From assembly GCF_024347435.1 (NCBI RefSeq), contig NZ_AP025480.1, positions 3,162,001-3,226,000 of the forward strand: DNA of 64,000 nt, in the 5' to 3' direction. The translations under genes and the position numbers were made by a program. The notes under the pieces are model-generated. The model saw only the letters and a list, made by a program, of their open reading frames with translations, did not search any database and was not told the origin of the DNA. The stretch comes from Vibrio cyclitrophicus (GTDB lineage: Bacteria > Pseudomonadota > Gammaproteobacteria > Enterobacterales > Vibrionaceae). Positions 58,003 to 64,000 of the stretch are shown in pieces. The stretch's first letter is position 1, and each line of letters opens with the position of its first letter.

Positions 58003-58770
58003 TTAGCTCCTTTCTTTTTCGATAAGCCATAAGCCAACATATTTATTGAAATTCACTTGAGCGTAGGTCATCGCCATAATGAAGCCGACGCTGCCATCCA
58101 TAAAGCCACGACGAATAATATACACAAGAAAGAACGTCCATATTGCACGTAATAAAGCTAAAAATAAGCCGTGTGATTTCTTACCTTTGCGATGGTACTT
58201 TTGCGAGCCAAGCCAAGCGTACTGCGCTGCTTTGTCTAGGCCGTGACCATAATCACGATGGGTATAATGAAGTAAATAGCCCTTCAGGACACCAGTAGAA
58301 CCTTGCTCCGGAATAATTGTCTCGTGAACCTCGTCCAACGTATATCGAGAGCCTTCTCTCTTAAACAGCCTTAATACTGCACGAGCACTGCGGCCGTATT
58401 TTAGAGTCGTGCCATACAGAGTCACTCCCCAAGGCAGTTTGTACGCTGTGTGTTTGATTTGATCTTGCTTTAATAGTTCAACTAAATTGTTACTTATTTC
58501 TTCATCTAACGCTTCGTCAGCATCAATTGATAGCACCCAATCACATGTTGCTTTATCTAGCGCTCGCTGCTTTTGCTTACCAAAGCCAGGCCAATCTGTG
58601 ATGGTCACGTTATCTGTATATTTTTGGCATATTTCAACGGTTGCATCTGTTGAGCCACTGTCTAAAACAATCAGTTCATCGGCAATATCAACAACAGATT
58701 TAAGGCAAGTTTCAATTCGGTCTTCTTCATTCTTGGTAATAACAATGACAGACAGGGTATGTTTTCTCAT
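58003..58770 (-). CDS. Family 2 LPS core glycosyltransferase (WaaE/KdtX type)
   Basis: A 255-residue GT-A enzyme: LSVIVITKNEEDRIETCLKS, ELIVLDSGSTDATVEICQKY, PGFGKQKQRALDKATCDWVL and SIDADEALDEEI with the DxD-like motif. EVHETIIPEQGSTGVLKGYL and HYTHRDYGHGL are typical of WaaE, which adds glucose to the inner-core heptose. A hydrophobic segment near the C-terminus (FFLVYIIRRGFMDGSVGFIM) anchors it to the membrane. Confidence 0.9.
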   Translation of the reverse strand: MRKHTLSVIVITKNEEDRIETCLKSVVDIADELIVLDSGSTDATVEICQKYTDNVTITDWPGFGKQKQRALDKATCDWVLSIDADEALDEEISNNLVELLKQDQIKHTAYKLPWGVTLYGTTLKYGRSARAVLRLFKREGSRYTLDEVHETIIPEQGSTGVLKGYLLHYTHRDYGHGLDKAAQYAWLGSQKYHRKGKKSHGLFLALLRAIWTFFLVYIIRRGFMDGSVGFIMAMTYAQVNFNKYVGLWLIEKERS

Positions 58771-58779
58771 TATTCAGCC

Positions 58780-59853
58780 CTAGAATTTCCAATAGTTTAA
58801 TGATTTACGGATTTTAAAGTTACGAATCCAATTTTTTGGCTTGTTATCTTGCCAGCCGCTTTCTAGCACATCAGTAATAGCACTCAGAACTCTCGCTGAG
58901 GATTGCCCATCTAAATATGGTGTTATTGACGGTCCGTAATGAGCGATAGCGTTATCTCTTTCTTCATCAGGTAGCATTGCTTGCTTAATTGCTGACTCTA
59001 ATTTCTCGGCTTGAGTAATGTTAATAAAGCTTGCTTGAGGGTCTCGATTATTTACCGTGACAACAGGCTTATTGAGCAACAAGAATTCCTGAAATATCGA
59101 TGAGTTGTCACACACCATAACATCAGCACGATGTTGCATTTCAATCACTCGGTCATTATCGAAAAAGAGAAGGTTATCCCCTTCCAGTGCTTGATATTTC
59201 GCTCTCGTCTCTTGATTCATTTTAGGATGAAGAGTCACTAACCATTGCCACTGACTCAGTTGACTGAGGCGCTTAAGCTCTTCATAAACCAACTCTGCAC
59301 ACGATAAGCTTGGCGAAAAAGTGGAAGCGAACAGAATTTGAGGTCTCTCATGACGATTCTCACTAGCTTGATAATTAAACAAGCTATCGAGCTTCAGCCA
59401 CCCGGTCTCTTTAACTTGAAAATAGCCGCGCTGCTTAGCTAGCGGCTCAAGCGAGCTTGTTCTTTCATGGCCTTCGGTGCAATACAAATCAAATAGACCA
59501 CGTTCAGGGTATAAGTTCCCACGTTTGCTCTCGTTCAAACCATGAAATACTTGTACCTTCAACCCTGGAATAAACGCCGGAACACGATCACCAGGCACTA
59601 GAACGGCAGAAGGATTAAAGGCAATAGCTTCTGTCAAAGAGACGCTCTGCTCTTGATCCAGTAAAAGATGTTCAGAAGCGTCTTCACCAACAAGCAACCA
59701 CTTAACCTCATGGCCGAGTTGCTTCGCGTAATCATAGAATGGGCGAAGAATAGCAAATGAATAATTTTGCTCGACGTAGAGCAAGAAACGATAGGTTTGA
59801 TCGGTTTGCATAAGCGATGAGATAAAATTCACCATGTCCGTTTGAAAGCGCAA
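58780..59853 (-). CDS. CDP-glycerol glycerophosphotransferase-like protein
   Basis: A 357-residue GT-B-like protein: RFLLYVEQNYSFAILRPFYD, KVQVFHGLNESKRGNLYPER, WLVTLHPKMNQETRAKYQAL and VMVCDNSSIFQEFLLLNKPV, the hallmarks of the TagB/TagF (glycerophosphotransferase) family. In teichoic acid synthesis this family moves glycerol-phosphate; in a Vibrio LPS locus it may add a phosphoglycerol-type group to core or surface glycan, which is inferred. The exact start is uncertain (59853, 59835 or 59811). First of three minus-strand genes. Confidence 0.8.
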   Translation of the reverse strand: MRFQTDMVNFISSLMQTDQTYRFLLYVEQNYSFAILRPFYDYAKQLGHEVKWLLVGEDASEHLLLDQEQSVSLTEAIAFNPSAVLVPGDRVPAFIPGLKVQVFHGLNESKRGNLYPERGLFDLYCTEGHERTSSLEPLAKQRGYFQVKETGWLKLDSLFNYQASENRHERPQILFASTFSPSLSCAELVYEELKRLSQLSQWQWLVTLHPKMNQETRAKYQALEGDNLLFFDNDRVIEMQHRADVMVCDNSSIFQEFLLLNKPVVTVNNRDPQASFINITQAEKLESAIKQAMLPDEERDNAIAHYGPSITPYLDGQSSARVLSAITDVLESGWQDNKPKNWIRNFKIRKSLNYWKF

Positions 59854-59943
59854 CTAAGCATTTAATTATAACGCTCTTTACTTTCGAGATTGAAGAAAAT
59901 ACTCTTCTGAATATTGATTTTACCTTCTGGTGTCACTGTTCTT

Positions 59944-61206
59944 ATGCTTATACGACTTATCTATACTCTCATATTGTCATTAGCTTCTCCGCTACTGCTG
60001 TATGGGCTTTATAAGAACAAACCTGGAAAGCCAAGTTTTGGTCAGCGTTGGAAAGAACATTTCGGGATCACACCGCAAACTCAAGGTAAGAATCCTATCT
60101 GGATTCACGCAGTATCGGTTGGTGAATCGATTGCCGCCGTACCGATCATCAAGCAACTGAAGCGACGCAATCCAAACCAAGCCATTATCGTTACCACGAC
60201 AACCAGCACGGGTGCAGAGCAGATAGAAAAACTCGGTGATTTAGTCGAGCATCGCTACATGCCGATTGATTTTTCTTGGTGTATTCGAGGTTTTTTGAAG
60301 ACTGTTCAGCCTAAACAGATGCTAATCATGGAAACCGAGTTATGGCCAAATACACTGCACTGCGTCGCGAAAGCTGGAATCCCCATTTCGGTACTCAACG
60401 CTCGCCTATCTGAACGCTCGTGCCAGCGTTATGCTAAATTCCAAGCCGTTTTTGAGCTCTTAGCCAAAAATCCCTCTCAAGTACTTTGCCAATACCCAAG
60501 TGATGCTGAGCGTTTTATACGATTAGGGTTAGATAAAGCATCTGTGCATGTGACTGGGTCGATCAAGTTTGATATTGAAGTTTCCGCTGAACAAGTATCA
60601 AAAGGCAAAGCGTTACGTGAACAAATTGGCTTTGAACGCTGTGTGTGGATAGCAGCCAGCACTCATCAAGGCGAAGATGAAATTATCTTAGACGCTCATA
60701 AACAGCTCCTTAAAGACAATCCTAATACTTTGCTGATGATTGTGCCTCGTCATCCAGAGCGATTTAATCAAGTGACGGAACTGGCTAAACAACACCAATT
60801 CAACACCATTACTCGAACGAGTCAGCAACCAATCACCTCTAATGTTGAAGTGTATATTGCGGATACGATGGGAGAAATGTTGGTATTACTCGGCGGATCT
60901 GATGTGTGCTTTATGGGAGGGAGCCTTGTGGGCGATAAGGTAGGTGGCCACAATCTTCTAGAGCCTGCGGCACTGCAGTTACCTTTACTCAATGGCCCTA
61001 GCTATTTTAACTTCAGCGAGATCACAGACAAACTACTTGAAGCTCAAGCTGTCACTATTAGTCAAAACAGTAATGAAATTGCAGGCCAGCTAAGAGAGCT
61101 ATTCTCTCAGCCTGACTTGCGTAAAAACAGAGGCTTAGCGGCTTATCAAGTGGTTGAACAGAACCGAGGGGCGTTGAATAAAACCTTGGCATACATTCTT
61201 AGCTAA
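59944..61206 (+). CDS. waaA: Kdo transferase
   Basis: Adds Kdo from CMP-Kdo to lipid A precursor at the inner membrane. About 420 residues: N-terminal membrane helix (LIYTLILSLASPLLLYGLYK), NPIWIHAVSVGESIAAVPII, LIMETELWPNTLHC with the conserved Glu, and GGHNLLEPAALQLPLLNGPS near the C-terminus. ATG 59944 is chosen over TTG at 59914. Vibrio WaaA enzymes usually add one Kdo, phosphorylated by KdkA, whose gene follows on the other strand. Confidence 0.96.
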   Translation: MLIRLIYTLILSLASPLLLYGLYKNKPGKPSFGQRWKEHFGITPQTQGKNPIWIHAVSVGESIAAVPIIKQLKRRNPNQAIIVTTTTSTGAEQIEKLGDLVEHRYMPIDFSWCIRGFLKTVQPKQMLIMETELWPNTLHCVAKAGIPISVLNARLSERSCQRYAKFQAVFELLAKNPSQVLCQYPSDAERFIRLGLDKASVHVTGSIKFDIEVSAEQVSKGKALREQIGFERCVWIAASTHQGEDEIILDAHKQLLKDNPNTLLMIVPRHPERFNQVTELAKQHQFNTITRTSQQPITSNVEVYIADTMGEMLVLLGGSDVCFMGGSLVGDKVGGHNLLEPAALQLPLLNGPSYFNFSEITDKLLEAQAVTISQNSNEIAGQLRELFSQPDLRKNRGLAAYQVVEQNRGALNKTLAYILS

Positions 61207-61245
61207 TGGCCTTCTTAGCTAGTCACCACTCTTAACTAACAGCAA

Positions 61246-61959
61246 CTAACCTTGGTAGCCTTGCAATAACGGTTCCCAATCCTGCTCTTGCCATTGAATC
61301 TGGCGCTTGTTCACTTCTTTTAAGAACGAGCGCTTTAAGCGATTCAAGTTATCTTCTTTCCAGTCATCACCCGCTTGATGACCACACTTATCAAAGTCAA
61401 TAATCCACACGTTTTGTGAAGTATCAAGCAAGATATTATGAATGTTGAGATCGGTATGATTAACCCCAGCATCGTGCATCTTGCGTACCTCTTGCCCAAT
61501 TCGACGATAAACATCCGCATCTATCGGGCCATTGACCAAGACATCAACCAGATCTTTGGCATTGGGAACTCGTTCAGACATTAAGTCCGCTCGATAAAGT
61601 AGTCCGCTTTTAATGGCTCTAGCAGCAATGGGCTTCGGTACATTCACACCTGAGTTTGCCAATGCCTTGAGAACATTAAGCTCCATCGCACAGCGCGTGC
61701 TTTCCCAATCAGAGAAGCGATATTGGTCTTCGACTAGCTTCCCAAACAATCCGCCACGGCGATAATGGCGCAATGCGGCCTGTATTCCATCAAGCTGAAT
61801 GAACCATGTGGTACCGCGTCCTTGAGCACTGCCTGAAATGGCGTCTTGTTGCTGCCAATATTCAGCCTCAAAGATCTGAGCGATATCGCCCTCTGGTACC
61901 TGAGCCAAAAGTTCAGGGTCGTACCAAATTGTTTGGTTCTTGATGCTAATCGTTTCCAT
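61246..61959 (-). CDS. kdkA: Kdo kinase
   Basis: Phosphorylates the 4-position of the single Kdo on lipid A. A 237-residue kinase-like fold: LRHYRRGGLFGKLVEDQYRF, the catalytic loop VNHTDLNIHNILLD and the metal-binding VWIIDFDKCGHQAGDDWKED. Its presence fits a mono-Kdo, phosphorylated inner core as in Vibrio and Haemophilus. Convergent with waaA. Confidence 0.95.
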   Translation of the reverse strand: METISIKNQTIWYDPELLAQVPEGDIAQIFEAEYWQQQDAISGSAQGRGTTWFIQLDGIQAALRHYRRGGLFGKLVEDQYRFSDWESTRCAMELNVLKALANSGVNVPKPIAARAIKSGLLYRADLMSERVPNAKDLVDVLVNGPIDADVYRRIGQEVRKMHDAGVNHTDLNIHNILLDTSQNVWIIDFDKCGHQAGDDWKEDNLNRLKRSFLKEVNKRQIQWQEQDWEPLLQGYQG

Positions 61960-62055
61960 CTATGAGGCCTTTGGGTCGCTTTTCGTCATTGCTATTTTAC
62001 AACTAATGCGAGTATCTGCATAATTCTGATGTTATTCACTTTTTTCGGGCACTTT

Positions 62056-63622
<1,567 letters not shown>

Positions 63623-63638
63623 TTCTCTTTGTCTACAC

Positions 63639-63670
63639 AAAAAAATAGCGCTCATTGAGCGCTATTTTTT
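63639..63670 (+). terminator. Rho-independent terminator after coaD
   Basis: AAAAAATAGCGCTC with its complement around a 4-base loop, ending in TTTTTT. It lies 17 bases after the coaD stop and ends the plus-strand operon. Confidence 0.92.
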
Positions 63671-63863
63671 GATACAGATAAATTCATTGAGATCCTTACA
63701 TATTAGCCCTGACACTGCAAAACCAATGAATTAGATCATGCTAACTTCAAACACTCTTGAGGTTCGTCACAACCATAACTTCTAGCAAAGCGAACAATCA
63801 TTACAAAGAGTCAAGCGAGTGATAACATAATCTCTTGTGAACAAATACACCAATTATAGCTTT

Positions 63864-64000
63864 ATGAAATCATACTGTATTACCTTAAAAGCGAACCATT
63901 GTAGGCAAAAATCAACAGCCAATGCCCTTAAGGATGCTCAGGTTGATTTTGAGTTTTTTATCGGAGTGGATGCACGAACCGATGAACACCCTCTACTAAC
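63864..64000 (+). CDS. Family 25 glycosyltransferase, start only
   Basis: The window ends inside this gene. From ATG 63864 the visible 45 codons read MKSYCITLKANHCRQKSTAN and continue to FFIGVDARTDEHPLL, matching the opening of family 25 LPS glycosyltransferases (compare FNAVDGRTSPPHPLL of the gene at 55186). Probably the next gene of the LPS core locus, with its own promoter after the coaD terminator. Confidence 0.75.
   Translation, partial: MKSYCITLKANHCRQKSTANALKDAQVDFEFFIGVDARTDEHPLL

Overview
The window reads as a piece of a Vibrio chromosome. The grounds are a yjbEFGH (wbf-type) plus wza-wzb-wzc polysaccharide export set, the gene run rhodanese-secB-gpsA-cysE-envC, and an LPS-core block with hldD, waaA, kdkA and coaD. 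The Splendidus or Harveyi group is my inference; no rRNA or species marker is present.

Layout. (1) 1-2.4 kb: the end of an EAL-domain c-di-GMP phosphodiesterase and a J-domain protein. (2) 2.8-11.0 kb: a recombinase region. Three consecutive genes (a Tyr-less recombinase of about 539 aa, a complete tyrosine recombinase of about 1026 aa and an unknown 454-aa protein) look like a mobile-island integration module. A phage-type integrase overlapping an unknown gene follows. (3) 11.47-16.66 kb: three nested mobile elements. A group II intron lies inside an ISAs1-family transposase gene, and that element sits inside istA of an IS21-family element. Target duplications are visible for both IS insertions. 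(4) 16.8-32.4 kb: a Wzy-dependent capsule or O-antigen locus. It has an initiating sugar transferase and, on the minus strand, a tight operon rmlB-rmlA-fdtA-fdtC-fdtB-wzx-four glycosyltransferase-like genes-wzy-kdsA-kdsC-kdsB-kdsD, led by an RfaH/ops element. The predicted glycan contains a dTDP-3-acetamido-3,6-dideoxyhexose and probably Kdo. (5) 32.4-36.1 kb: a prophage-like remnant with a replication-type gene broken by a 13-bp tandem duplication, an amidase endolysin and a 3TM holin, with intergenic repeats. (6) 36.2-45.0 kb: export machinery, wza-wzb-wzc behind a second ops element, then yjbE-F-G-H. (7) 45.3-50.4 kb: housekeeping genes and a TetR regulator with a candidate operator. (8) 50.6-64 kb: ugd, then LPS inner-core and lipid A genes, and at the right edge the start of a GT25 glycosyltransferase.

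How it works together. The sugar-nucleotide genes feed the glycosyltransferases. The initiating transferase loads undecaprenyl phosphate, Wzx flips the repeat and Wzy polymerises it. Wza/Wzc/Wzb and the Yjb (Gfc) proteins export it, or WaaL can join glycans to the lipid A-core made by the right-hand block. Both polysaccharide transcription units carry an ops site on the same strand, which suggests RfaH-dependent co-expression. Assignments rest on reading motifs and gene order; no database search was run.
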